DNA of 64,000 nucleotides from JAENVT01 sp963773085 (GCA_963773085.1 CAVYZS010000014.1:1-64000); one strand, 5' to 3'; positions 11,060-20,312 are shown, numbered from the stretch's first letter. The notes: generated from the sequence alone by a model not told the origin. Numbers and translations are program-made.

Positions 11060-11092
11060 ATGACAACGACCGAGGCGCTGACCGAGTCCTGA
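11060..11092 (+). CDS. Possible 10-residue leader peptide coupled to the LLM oxidoreductase
   Basis: ATG 11060 encodes MTTTEALTES and stops at TGA 11090-11092, sharing one base with the ATG of the LLM gene (TGATG). A good ribosome site (GAGGAGG at 11046-11052) sits upstream of this short frame, while no clear one precedes ATG 11092. Ribosomes may load here and re-initiate. Alternatively, a one-base error hides a longer N-terminus for the LLM protein. Confidence 0.3.
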   Translation: MTTTEALTES

Positions 11093-12024
11093 TGAAATTC
11101 GGAGCGCATCTGCCACTGATGGATTTCGGCGGCCATCCGTACACGCTCGCTCACCTCGCCGGCTATGCCTGGCGGGCGGCAGGGCTCGGGTTCGACACAC
11201 TCGCCGCGAACGATCATCTCGTTTTTGCATCGCCATGGTTGGACGGCCCTACTGCCCTGGCCTCTGTGATCGGGGACTCTGGGTCGATGACACTCGCGAC
11301 CACGGTGTCCCTCCCGGTTGTCCGGGGTCCGGTGCAATTGGCGAAGGCCATGGCTGCGATCGACCTGCTGTCCGGCGGCCGAGCCGTCGTCGCGGTCGGA
11401 CCAGGTTCGTCGCCTCGCGACTACGAGATCGTGCACGTCGACTTCGGCGAGCGATGGAAGCGTTTGGACGAGGCCGTGCAGGCCATGCGGGCACTTTGGC
11501 GCGCCGACGACGAGCCGTTCGTGGGTCGCTTCTACTCGACCGAGGGAATCGACTTGCTGCCACGGCCGGCGCAGATCGGCGGTCCGCCGATCTGGATCGG
11601 CAGCTGGGGGTCAGACGCCGGCTTGCGCCGCACCGCCCGACTGGGCGACGGCTGGCTGGCGTCGGCCTACAACACCACACCGGCCGAGTTCGCTCTGGCA
11701 TGGTCCGCGCTCCAGCAGCTCCTCGCCATCGAGGGCAAGGACAGCGGCGCGTTCCCGAACGCGCTGGCAACCATGTGGTTCCACATCACCGACGACACCG
11801 CCGAAGCGGACCAGATCTTTCGCCAACGGCTGGCACCGATCATCAACCGTCCGGAGGAGATGCTCAGGGAGCGGCTCCCCGTGGGGCCTGCAACGGCGTT
11901 CGCCGAAAAGCTGTGCGCATTTCGCGACGCCGGCGTCCAACAGGTGCTCATCTGGCCGGTCACCGACGAGGAGCGTCAGCTCGAGCTGTTCTGCGAGCAG
12001 GTGATCCCCCTCCTCGCCGAGTAA
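11092..12024 (+). CDS. LLM-class (F420-dependent type) flavin oxidoreductase
   Basis: A 310-residue TIM-barrel protein starting MKFGAHLPLMDFGGHPYTL. The luciferase-like fold is evident from AGLGFDTLAANDHLVF, TLATTVSLPVVRGPVQLAKAMAAIDLLSGGR and VGPGSSPRDYE, followed by the WKRLDEAVQAMRALW helix and GGPPIWIGSWG. This pattern matches actinobacterial F420-dependent LLM enzymes rather than two-component FMN monooxygenases. The substrate is unknown. A longer in-frame start exists at 11044, but the residues before MKFG do not resemble the family. See the leader entry at 11060. Confidence 0.88.
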   Translation: MKFGAHLPLMDFGGHPYTLAHLAGYAWRAAGLGFDTLAANDHLVFASPWLDGPTALASVIGDSGSMTLATTVSLPVVRGPVQLAKAMAAIDLLSGGRAVVAVGPGSSPRDYEIVHVDFGERWKRLDEAVQAMRALWRADDEPFVGRFYSTEGIDLLPRPAQIGGPPIWIGSWGSDAGLRRTARLGDGWLASAYNTTPAEFALAWSALQQLLAIEGKDSGAFPNALATMWFHITDDTAEADQIFRQRLAPIINRPEEMLRERLPVGPATAFAEKLCAFRDAGVQQVLIWPVTDEERQLELFCEQVIPLLAE

Positions 12025-12143
12025 CCAGTTCAAGATGTGGGCGCTCTTCAAGTGTGACAAAATGTCGGTAGGTGCCGGAGCCCAAGCCTCACGGCACGCA
12101 TCTCGTTGGTGTGAATTGGGACACCGGGGAGGGAACTCGGGAG

Positions 12144-13124
12144 ATGATGCGGTTTGTCGGTCGCCGTCTGTTGTGGACCGTACCCACGCTGTTCGTGATC
12201 TCGTTCCTTGTGTTCGTAGCGCTTCGTGTAGGTACCGATCCAGTGCAGAGTTATTTGCGGGTCAACCCTCGAGCCAGCCAGGCGAAGGTCCGGCAGTACC
12301 GGGAAGCCAACGGGCTTGTCGGCAGCATTGTTTCGCAGTACTTCACCTGGCTACGACACTTCTTGACGTTCAACTGGGGACGCTCGATCAAGGGGAGCCG
12401 GCCGGTGTGGCCTGAACTCAAGGCGGCGATGGCCAACACCTTGGTGCTCGGTCTGCTGTCGACCGTCGTTGGCATCGTCGTCGGTTTAGGAATCGGTATC
12501 GCCTGTGCGCTTCGTCCTCGATCATGGTTGGATCACACATCGACGACGACGGCGTTCGTCGGGATCTCCGTCCCGCCATTTGTGACTGCCATCCTCCTGC
12601 AATTGTTCTTTGCCATTCTCTTGACTCGATGGTTCGGTCTCGACAAGCCGTTGCTGCCAACATCGGGCGTGTACCCCGCCGGTCACGCAGGCTTCGATCC
12701 TTATCTGCGTCTCAAGCACCTGGTGCTGCCGGTCGTGGTCGTATCCATCCAAATCATCGCGGTGTACTCCAGATTCATGCGAGAGTCGCTGATCGAAGTG
12801 ACAAAGAGCGACTACATGCGGACGGCGCGGGCGAAGGGCATCAGCGAGCGGCGGATTCTCGTGCGTCATGCACTCCGGAATGCACTGATCCCTATCGTCA
12901 CCGTGGCCGCGATCAACATCGGTGCCATCATCGGTGGGCTGATAGTCACCGAACGCATTTTCGAGAACAAAGGAATGGGTGATTTCTTCTTGACCGCCTA
13001 TGAGAACGGGGACTTTCCACAGCTGATGCCTTATATGGTCTTCGTCGTCCTCGGCGTCGTGCTCGCCAACCTGGCAGCCGATGTGCTCTACGCCGTCCTT
13101 GACCCGAGGATTCGCCTTGAGTGA
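12144..13124 (+). CDS. ABC transporter permease, DppB/OppB type (orphan)
   Basis: From ATG 12144 the protein (326 aa) begins MMRFVGRRLLWTVPTLFVIS, the standard opening of DppB-type peptide/nickel permeases. It has six membrane segments and the EAA-type loop SDYMRTARAKGISERRILVRHALRNALIPIVT. The C-terminus VLADPRIRLE-like (VLDPRIRLE) is also typical. Normally a DppC permease, two ATPases and a binding protein follow; here the next gene is unrelated, so partners must lie elsewhere or the system is a remnant. An upstream in-frame start at 12072 adds 24 residues that do not look like the family. Confidence 0.88.
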   Translation: MMRFVGRRLLWTVPTLFVISFLVFVALRVGTDPVQSYLRVNPRASQAKVRQYREANGLVGSIVSQYFTWLRHFLTFNWGRSIKGSRPVWPELKAAMANTLVLGLLSTVVGIVVGLGIGIACALRPRSWLDHTSTTTAFVGISVPPFVTAILLQLFFAILLTRWFGLDKPLLPTSGVYPAGHAGFDPYLRLKHLVLPVVVVSIQIIAVYSRFMRESLIEVTKSDYMRTARAKGISERRILVRHALRNALIPIVTVAAINIGAIIGGLIVTERIFENKGMGDFFLTAYENGDFPQLMPYMVFVVLGVVLANLAADVLYAVLDPRIRLE

Positions 13125-13259
13125 GGCTGCTCACACCAGCACGCGGTGCGGCGGTCCGCGTTGATAGAGGTACTGACAGGGTCTCCCACAAATCGTGCGT
13201 AGGTCCTAACGTGAACTGCGTCACCGACGACGAGTTCCCGAGCACGCAGGAAGGTGGGC

Positions 13260-14033
13260 ATGGCCATCAGTGATCCAGCACGGAAGAACCACGACGAACT
13301 GTTCCCCGGTCATGTCTCGACCCTGAGCATCACCGATCCCGAACTGATCGAGTACTTCGACAACTTCGCGTTCGATGAAGTGCTTCGAAACAGCAGCCTC
13401 GACACTCGAACCCGTCTCATGGTCCAGCTCGCCTCGATGATCGCCTGCCAAGCGCTCCGCGAGTACCGGGTCATGCTCGGCGCCGCGCTCACGTCGGGTG
13501 TCACCCCGGTGGAAGTAAAGGAAATCGTTTATCAGGCTGTCCCCTATGTCGGCATGGCAAAGGTCTTCGATTTCATCCACGCCACCAACGACGTCCTCAC
13601 CGAGCGAGGTGTGCAGTTGCCGCTCGAAGGTCAATCGACAACGACGCCCGCGACTCGCCACGCGTCGGGCCTCGCCGTGCAGAAGGCGATCATCGGCGCC
13701 GAACGCGTAGACCAGATGTACGCGGCTGCACCGAACGACGAACTGCACTTCCAGCGGCTCCTGTCGGCGAACTGCTTCGGCGACCACCTCACACGCACCG
13801 GTATCGACGTAAGGACACGAGAGCTGCTCACGTTCTCCATGCTCGTTTCCCTCGGCGGATGCGAGCCCCAGGCCAAGGGCCATGTGTCGGCGAACCTCAA
13901 CGTCGGAAACGATCGCAGCGTGCTGATCGACGTGATCACCCAACTGCTCCCGTTCATCGGCTACCCGCGCACGTTGAACGCCCTCGCCGTCATCAACCAG
14001 ATCTGCGCTCCCGAGATCCACAGAGCAGAGTAG
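13260..14033 (+). CDS. Carboxymuconolactone decarboxylase family protein, two-domain
   Basis: A 257-residue protein (MAISDPARKNHDELFPG) with two CMD repeats. The first is around TRLMVQLASMIACQALREYRVMLGAAL and TPVEVKEIVYQAVPYVGMAKV; the second around TRELLTFSMLVSLGGCEPQAKGHVSANLNVG and ITQLLPFIGYPRTLNALAVI. ATG 13260 follows AGGAAGG; a GTG two codons upstream is also possible. Members of this kind are annotated as 4-carboxymuconolactone decarboxylases or peroxidase-like proteins of unknown substrate. It is followed after nine bases by the start of a short-chain dehydrogenase, a frequent partner, but that partner is broken. Confidence 0.87.
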   Translation: MAISDPARKNHDELFPGHVSTLSITDPELIEYFDNFAFDEVLRNSSLDTRTRLMVQLASMIACQALREYRVMLGAALTSGVTPVEVKEIVYQAVPYVGMAKVFDFIHATNDVLTERGVQLPLEGQSTTTPATRHASGLAVQKAIIGAERVDQMYAAAPNDELHFQRLLSANCFGDHLTRTGIDVRTRELLTFSMLVSLGGCEPQAKGHVSANLNVGNDRSVLIDVITQLLPFIGYPRTLNALAVINQICAPEIHRAE

Positions 14034-14042
14034 GAGATCTCC

Positions 14043-14190
14043 GTGAGCGAAGTCGTCGTCGTCATCGGAGCCGGATCGATCGGTCAGGCAATCGCCCGAC
14101 GGGTCAGCGTGGGAAAGCGGACACAGCGACCGTCGACGCGTCCCTCGCGCGAGTCCGTTCACGCGCTGGTCGAACGAGCGCCGCCGTCTC
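14043..14190 (+). pseudogene. Short-chain dehydrogenase (SDR), broken N-terminal fragment
   Basis: GTG 14043, with TAGGAGAT upstream, starts MSEVVVVIGAGSIGQAIARR, a Rossmann beta-alpha-beta with the GxGxIG nucleotide motif. After about 26 residues the similarity stops. Downstream, fragments resembling later SDR parts appear in mixed frames: TATVDAS in one, SRESVHALVE in another. This suggests internal deletions plus a frameshift rather than a clean truncation. Everything past about 14190 belongs to the opposite-strand anion-channel gene, so no catalytic YxxxK region exists. It is either a decayed gene or a faulty assembly junction. Confidence 0.55.
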
Positions 14191-15279
14191 AGGCGGATCC
14201 GGTGGTGACAGTGGTCGGTTTGCCACGTCTGGTTGTGGCCCGGCCGCCTTGGACAATGAGGCCGATGAACGCTGCGGCCCAGGCGGTGAGCGCGACCGCG
14301 AGGGTGATCTTCGGTGCCCATTCGAGTTGCTCGAGTTGAATCACGGCGCGCATCTTGAACGTGGCCGCGCCGTACATGCCGAGTGGGAACACGAGCGCCC
14401 AGTACGACGGGTGGTAGCGGAGCGGGACCTTGCGGACGAGGTGGCGCCAGACGCCGATCGCGACCATCAGCGGGAACCAGAAGGTCGCGGTCGCCCAGGC
14501 CAGGGTGACGAGTCCTTCGATGAACGGACCGAGGCGGTCGACGCGTGGCGAGACGGTTCGGGCGCCGAGCAGGTTGGAGCCGGCGAGGACGGTGATCGCG
14601 ACGGCACCGGCGGCGATCCAGGCGGGTGGGTCGGCCTCGGTGGGTTCGAGTGGTTGGAACGTCCAGCGGAGGAAGACCATGGTCATGACGATCAGGTAGA
14701 GCACGAGTCCGAGGCAGAACGCGGCGATGCACACGAAGGCGAGGAAGTCGCCGGGGTCGTGGCCGAGGAGCAGCGCGCCGAGCACGGCGATCGATTCGGT
14801 GGAGACGGTGAGCAGGAACCACGAGCCGTTGATGCCGGCACCGAGGGCGGGCTTGTCGTGGCGGAGCACGTCGGAGATCAACGTGGTGTAGACGAGGACG
14901 ACGTAGAGCGGGAGCGAGCACCACCAGAGGATCTCGGCGAGGGTCCACCATCCGTGGATGATCGCGGACGCGCTGGCGAGCACGTTGGTGCCGGCGACGA
15001 TGGTGAGGAACGCGAAGCCCTTGGCGTGGCTGGTGAGGTCGGCGACGAGCAGCCGCGGATACACGACGAGCCGGACGACGACGAGCACGACGAGCACGGC
15101 GTAGGCGACGGCGGCGACGACGTACAGGATGTCGGCGAGCCAGTCGATGGTCTGCTGCTCGGCGGCGATGGCGATGATGCCGGTGGCCATCACGAGCGCG
15201 AAGTAGCCGGGGAACAGCGTCGCGATCGGGTTGACGCGGTGCTGGCGGTTCGGGCTCGGTGGTCGGGGATGGTGGTCAT
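14189..15279 (-). CDS. TDT/SLAC1-type anion channel family protein (frameshifted near start)
   Basis: The C-terminal 334 residues are open from 15193 and include ten hydrophobic segments. They begin MMATGIIAIAAEQQTIDW, the signature first helix of the tellurite-resistance/dicarboxylate transporter family (TehA, Ssu1, plant SLAC1). The usual preceding motif is present one frame over (LFPGYFALVMATG), so the true start is probably ATG 15279 with a frameshift near 15235. That ATG overlaps the stop of the small membrane protein by ATGA. Relatives conduct nitrate, chloride, malate or sulfite, so in this operon it plausibly moves the anionic substrate or product of the molybdoenzyme. This is inference. 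Confidence 0.8.
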
Positions 15280-15480
15280 GGTCGCAGGTAGCGCAGGAAG
15301 GCCGCTGCGGCGGCGAACAGGGCGACGGAGACGGCGGCGGTGGCCCAGGCGAGGGACTCGGTGTCGGTCTGGAAGGCCTCGACGGCGACGGTGATCAGGA
15401 ACACCTGGAACGCGACGAGGATGATGACGTAGAGCACGACGGCCGACGAGGTGCGCCGTCCGCGCGTCGGAGGCTCTCAT
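15276..15480 (-). CDS. Small two-helix membrane protein of the molybdoenzyme operon (frameshifted)
   Basis: Starts at ATG 15480, overlapping the Rieske stop by ATGA. A one-base shift right after the start leads into EPPTRGRRTSSAVVLYVII and LVAFQVFLITVAVEAFQ, then a polar turn and LAWATAAVSVALFAAAAAFL ending RYLRP. That gives about 67 residues with two transmembrane helices and a positively charged end. The stop overlaps the start of the anion-channel gene. I do not assign a family. Its size and coupled position suggest an accessory or assembly subunit of the membrane complex. Confidence 0.6.
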
Positions 15481-15994
15481 GTCTGCCTGCCGAGCGCCCA
15501 GATCATGCCGTCGTCGCGGACCTCGAGGTCGATGCGGCCGAGCGGTCGCGTCGGTGGGCCGGAGATGACGTCGCCGGTGCGGACTTCGAAGTTGCCTTCG
15601 TGGCACGGGCAGTGCCAGCGCTGCTCGTCGGGCTCGTAGTAGACGACGCAGCCGAGGTGGGTGCACTTCTGGCTGAACGCGACGACGTCGGTGTCGGAGA
15701 GGCGGACGAGGATCGCCGGGTCGTCGTCACCCGGGTAGCGGAACAGGTAGGTGCCGCCGACGTCGACGTCCGCGAGTTCGGTGATCGCCCGCGGTTCGCC
15801 GGTGTTGATGGTGCGCAGTTGCGTCCAAGCGGCGATGCCCGACGTTGGCGACCGCGATCGTGCCGGCACCGAGGACGAGGTAGCGGGCGAACTCGCGTCG
15901 CGTGACTTCCTCCTCGGACAACGCCTCGTAGGGGAAGTCGCGCTTCCACGGTGGCGCGACCGGGACCTCGATCGGTTCGATGCTGCTCGGTCAT
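15477..15994 (-). CDS. Rieske [2Fe-2S] protein of the molybdoenzyme operon (frameshifted)
   Basis: ATG 15994 overlaps the stop of the upstream ferredoxin-type gene (ATGA). After a frameshift just past the start the protein reads IEPIEVPVAPPWKRDFPYEA, then TRREFARYLVLGAGTIAVANVG, an N-terminal RR-containing helix that could be a Tat-type signal anchor. Another frameshift near 15840 leads to the Rieske fold with CTHLGC and CPCHEGNF, which supply the two Cys and two His ligands of a high-potential 2Fe-2S cluster. Total length is about 170 residues. Being anchored beside a Mo enzyme and a NarI-like protein, it probably passes electrons between membrane quinol or cytochrome and the complex. Confidence 0.82.
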
Positions 15995-16633
15995 GGGGTC
16001 ACCTCGGCGTGCTCGAGACCGAACGGGTCGTCGAGCCAGGAGCGTTGTGACTCCGGACGAGCACGTCGAGCGGACCGCCGAGCGCGTCGTCGATCACGGT
16101 GTAGACCTTGGTGCGCACCTCTTGGCGGCCGAACATGAAGTCGCGGAACAGCGACCCGCGGCGGGTGTCGTTGAACTCTTCGATCGTGCCGTACCAGAGC
16201 GCTTCGCTCGGGCACACGGATGCGCACATCGGCGTGAGGCCTTCGGAGGTGCGGTCGGTGCACATGTCGCACTTCATCATCTGGTCGAAGTCGGCGACGT
16301 ACTTGGGGACGCCGAACGGGCAGGCGAGCACGCAGTTGGAGCAGCCGATGCAGCGGGGCTTGAGCGCGGACTGGACGATGCCGTCCTCGGTCTGCTTGAT
16401 CGCGTCGGCCGGGCACACCTGCGCGCAGGTCGGGTCCTCGCAGTGCATGCACACCATCGGCGCGGTCTGTGTGCTGGTCGGCGCGGTCGACGCGTTCGAG
16501 GTGGATCAGCGACTGCCCGCGGTGCGTGCCGCATTCGGCGCACGCCTGGACGCACGCTTCGCAGCCGATGCAGCGGCTCTGGTCGATCACGAACACCGGG
16601 TTGATCGTCGATGCCGAACTGTCCCGATCTCAC
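15991..16633 (-). CDS. 4Fe-4S ferredoxin-type electron-transfer subunit (four clusters, frameshifted)
   Basis: GTG 16633 overlaps the TGA of the molybdoenzyme gene (GTGA). After MRSGQFGIDD the frame shifts to VFVIDQSRCIGCEACVQACAECG. Near 16460 it shifts again to CMHCEDPTCAQVCPADAIKQ, CIGCSNCVLACPFGVPKY and CDMCTDR...CASVCPSEALWYG. Four Cys-rich cluster motifs in this order are characteristic of HybA/DmsB/FdhB-type subunits that wire a molybdopterin enzyme to a membrane partner. A last frameshift leads to the end QRSWLDDPFGLEHAEVTP, whose stop overlaps the Rieske start. Length is about 213 residues, with no signal peptide. Confidence 0.85.
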
Positions 16634-18870
16634 GGCTGGTCCCCGTGCAGTTCCAGGTCGCGGGCGTCGGTGGTGTCGGTGTGGCCGCCGGCGCGTTCGA
16701 CGCGCACGGCTGCGACCTTGAACTCGGGCATCTTCGACAGCGGGTCGACCGCACGGTTGGTGAGCTGGTTCGCAGCCTTGTCGCCGGGCCAGTGGTACGG
16801 GATGAACACGGTGTCGGGTCGGATCGTGTTGACGACGTGCGCCGGCAGCGTGATCGTGCCGCGCCGTGAGGTGACGGTGACGAGGTCACCGTCGGCGACA
16901 CCGAGCGGTTCGGCGAGCTTGCGGGTGCATCTCGCACAGCGGTTCGGGGTACTGGGCGACGAGCGCGGCGATGCGCCGGGTCTGGGTGCCCGACAGGTAC
17001 TGCGACACGACTCGGCCGGTGGTCAACAACACCGGGTAGTCGTCGTCGACGACCTCGGCGGACAGCTTGTACGGCACCGCGTGGAAGCGGGCCTTGCCAT
17101 CGGGATGGAAGAACTGGCCGCCCTCGTACAGCCGTGGGGTGCCGGGGTGGCCGGCCTCGGGGATCGGCCAGAACAGACCCATCTCGTCCTCGATGCGTTG
17201 CCAGGTCGCACCGGTGTAGTCGGCGGTGCCGCCGGTGCTGGCCCGGCAGAGCTCGTCGAAGATCTGCTCGGTGTTCGTGTACGGGAAGTACTCGCTCTTG
17301 CCGAGCCGTTGCGGCGATGTCGAGCAGGATCTCCCAGTCACGGCGGGCCTCACCGGGCGGGGTGACGGCGGCGTTGATCTTGATGATCCGGCCCTCGCCG
17401 CTGGTCGAGGTGCCCTCGTCCTCCTCGTGCAGCGAGCCGGGCAGCACGATGTCGGCGTGGTGGCCGGACTCGGAGAGGAAGAAGTCGATGACCGCGTAGA
17501 ACTCGAGCTTGTCGAGTGCCTCGCGGGTGAAGTTCGACGTCGGGTGCCGACACGAGCCGGGTTGAAGCAGATCGACAGCAGACCCTTGATCGTGCCGTCG
17601 TGGATCGCTTCGATCAGCTCCTGCGCCGGCAGGCCCTTGCCGGGGATGTCGGACTTCGTCGCAGTTCCACACCTTCGCCACCGCGGCACGGTGCTCGGGG
17701 TTGGTGATGTCGCGGTTGCCGGGCAGCTGGTCGCACTTGTGGCCGTGCTCGCGTCCGCCTTGGCCGTTGCCCTGCCCGGTGATCGTCGACACACCGCAAC
17801 CCGGTTTGCCGAACTTGCCGGTGGCGAGCCCGAGGTTGATCGCGGCGAGCACGTTGTCGACGCCCTTGGTGTGCTGCTCGATCCCGCGGGCGTGCAGCAT
17901 CATCCCGGTCGCCGAGGTGCCCCACAGCTCTGCCGCCTCCTCGATGCGGGCCGCCGGCACGCCGGTGATGTCGGCCGCCCACGCCGGTGTCATGTCGGCG
18001 ACGGCTGCAGCTGCTTCGTCGAAGTTGCAGGGTGTGGGCGTCGATGAAGTCGTGGTCGAGCCAGTCGCGTTCGATCAGGACGTGCAGCACCGCACCGAAC
18101 AGCGCCGAGTCGGTGCCCGGCCGCACCGGCAGGAACAGATCGGCGGTGCGGGCGAGCGGCACGACACGCGGGTCCTGGACGATCAGCTTGGCGCCACGGT
18201 CGCGGGCCCGCCAGATGTAGCTGGTGGTGATCGGGAACGTCTCGGCGACGTTCGAGCCGGCGACCCACACCACGTCGGCGAGCGGGATGTCGCTCCACGG
18301 GTTCGGTGCCCGATCGACGCCGAGCGCCTTCTTGTTCCCGGTGCCGGCCGACACCATGCAGTAGCGGCCGTTGTAGTCGAGGTTGGCGGTGTGCAACGCG
18401 AGGCGGGCGAACTTGCCGACGAGGTAGCTCTTCTCGTTCGTCAGCGACACCCCGGACAACATCGCGAACGCGTCGTCACCGTGCTCGGCCTGGATTCGTC
18501 GGATCTCGGACGACGACACGGTCGAGCGCCTGATCCCAGGTGATGTTGCCGGAACCCGCCGGGTGCGGTGTCGTCGCGTTCCATCGGGTGCAGCAGCCGA
18601 TCGGGATGCCCGCCCTGCAGGTAGCGCTTCACACCCTTCGGGCAGAGCTTGCCTTCGTTGAACGGGAACTCGTACCACGGTTCGAACCCGACCACCGTGT
18701 TGTCGTGCACCTTGAGCTTGATGCCGCACTGCTGACCGCAGAAGCAGCAGTGCGTGTTCACGACCTTGTCGATCTGCGAGGCCGGCGTTCCATCCGCCGG
18801 GCGGGGCTTCGTTGAGGTGTGGCCCGTAGCGGGCGATGAGCTCTTCGTCGGTGATCGGTGGTCGTGCCAT
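16630..18870 (-). CDS. Molybdopterin oxidoreductase, Nap/Nas nitrate reductase-like catalytic subunit (frameshifted)
   Basis: ATG 18870 shares a base with the stop of the upstream membrane protein. The protein begins MARPPITDEELIARYGPHLN with no Tat signal, so it should be cytoplasmic. Then come the N-terminal 4Fe-4S site (HCCFCGQQCG ... LCPKG), NEKSYLVGKFARLALHT, and YNGRYCMVSAGTGNKKALG, where the Cys aligns with the Mo-ligating Cys of NapA/NasA. GQGNGQGGREHGHKCDQLPG and SESGHHADIVLPGSLHEEDEG follow. The C-terminal beta domain is FIPYHWPGDKAANQLTNRAVDP and ends LELHGDQP. About seven frameshifts break the ~745-residue reading. The family includes assimilatory nitrate reductases and formate-dehydrogenase-like enzymes, so the substrate cannot be read from sequence. 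The membrane partners suggest a respiratory rather than assimilatory role. Confidence 0.85.
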
Positions 18871-19909
18871 CAGCCGAACCCTCCTACCCGCGCCGATTGG
18901 GCGAGGGTGACATGTGCGCGCCGGCAACGGGGACAGGTGTCCTGGTAGTTGCCGCCACCGTCGATCGAGTAGTCGAACCCGACCTGCGGGAGCACCTCTT
19001 TGAGATCTGCGATCTGCTGCGCGCTGGCGAACGGTTCACCGCAGCGACGACACACCGCGGGTTCGCCTTCGGCGTTGGCGCGCTTGTAGTAGGCGACACC
19101 GAGGTTGCCCGGGCGTTGGAAGATGTGGAACAGCTTGCCGAACGGCAGGTACATCAGCCCGAGGATCACGGTCAGCGCGTGGATCGTGTTCAGCGCCGAG
19201 TAGAAGCGGCCCTCGAGCCACATGCTCGACACCGTCAGGAACAGACCGGACACCGAGACGGCGAACAACCCGGCGAGGGCGAGGAAGTCGCCGGAGCGTT
19301 CCACCGCCATCGCGCCCGGGTCGCGCAACCGTCGGCGCAGGAAGATGAACACACCGGCCGAGCACCAGCACGGCGGCGATGTCGAGCGCGTGGAAGATGA
19401 ACCAGCCGACGATGCTCTCGGCATCGAACTTCAGCGTGCCGACACGCGACACGTACACCTGGTAGCGGTCGGCGCGCTGGCCGACGCTCTCGAAGTGCAA
19501 CAAGCCCGAGCGTCAGCGGGATCGTGACCAGCCCGGCGAGGATGCACCCCCAGAACACGAGTTGGTGGGCGAGCCATCGGGCGCGGGACCGGCGACGGAT
19601 GAACCCCTGCGTCAGCAGGTGCGTCGCGACGAGCGACGGCAGCGCGGCGACGTTGCGTGCCTTGCGTTGCCGGAACGCATCCCAACCGCGACGGTTGAGC
19701 ATCGCCGTCGGCGGCCGCCGCAACCAGACCGCGTACCGGTACACCACACCGAACACGGCGAAGACGACACCGAACAGGTAGCCGACGAGCGCCGCGTCGA
19801 ACCAGACCAGCCGATCGCTGCCGATGAACGTCAGCGCGATCACGACCGCGACGCCGACCACACCCCACGCGACACCGCGGCGATCGAGGTGGTTCGGGGA
19901 ACTGCTCAC
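18870..19909 (-). CDS. NarI-like integral membrane subunit with C-terminal zinc-ribbon-like tail (frameshifted)
   Basis: GTG 19909 begins MSSSPNHLDRRGVAWG. Hydrophobic segments follow: VVGVAVVIALTFIG, LVGYLFGVVFAVFGVVYRY, HQLVFWGCILAGLVTIPL, then after frameshifts near 19510 and 19365 GWFIFHALDIAAVLVLG, FLALAGLFAVSVSGLFLTV and IHALTVILGLMYLPFGKLFHIF. Paired His in the helices (for example ALNTIHALT and GKLFHIF) could ligate heme b, as in NarI/FdhI-type quinol-reacting subunits. The C-terminus has CRRCGEPF and CPRCRRAH, a zinc-ribbon or rubredoxin-like pair. Length is about 346 residues. It is the first gene of the coupled operon and probably anchors the complex and exchanges electrons with quinone. 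Confidence 0.72.
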
Positions 19910-20312
19910 ACCCGGACCCTAGATCCGCACGGAACCGCCACAGGACGGGTCCTGCGGGTGAAGACACTGAGTGCGGCGCGTCCGGGCGTCGGCTGCTGAT
20001 CGTTCTCGAGGAACGGGCCAACGATTGCACTCTTGCGGTGCACATCCAGTTCGGTTGTGGCCGACCTGACCATGCCCGACTCGGCGCTGTCCCCGCGCCG
20101 ACTTGTCACGTCAGTGCAAGGCCGCGTTTCCGTCGAGTGGGACTGTCGAGGTGATCCAACGCGACCGGGTGTACCGCTCAGCCTTCGGCGCACGCCTCAT
20201 TACCGTGTCTTTGTGTTCATGGAGCCCTCCTGGGTTCGCGTGCGTCCAACGCGAGCTTGCCATACCCGCCGCCGGCGACGTGCTGGGCATGGTCGGCGGC
20301 TGACGGCCAGGA
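19910..20312. other. Intergenic region upstream of the molybdoenzyme operon
   Basis: About 400 bases between the operon start and the end of the PPOX gene. Overlapping open frames on both strands have no ribosome site and no family resemblance. The operon promoter should lie here, but I see no convincing -35/-10 pair or palindrome. Confidence 0.4.

Noticed and set aside
13221..14951. A 576-codon minus-strand open frame across the CMD gene, SDR fragment and channel gene
   Set aside because: It is antisense to the CMD gene and out of frame with the channel. Composition is Arg/His-rich, typical of a shadow frame.
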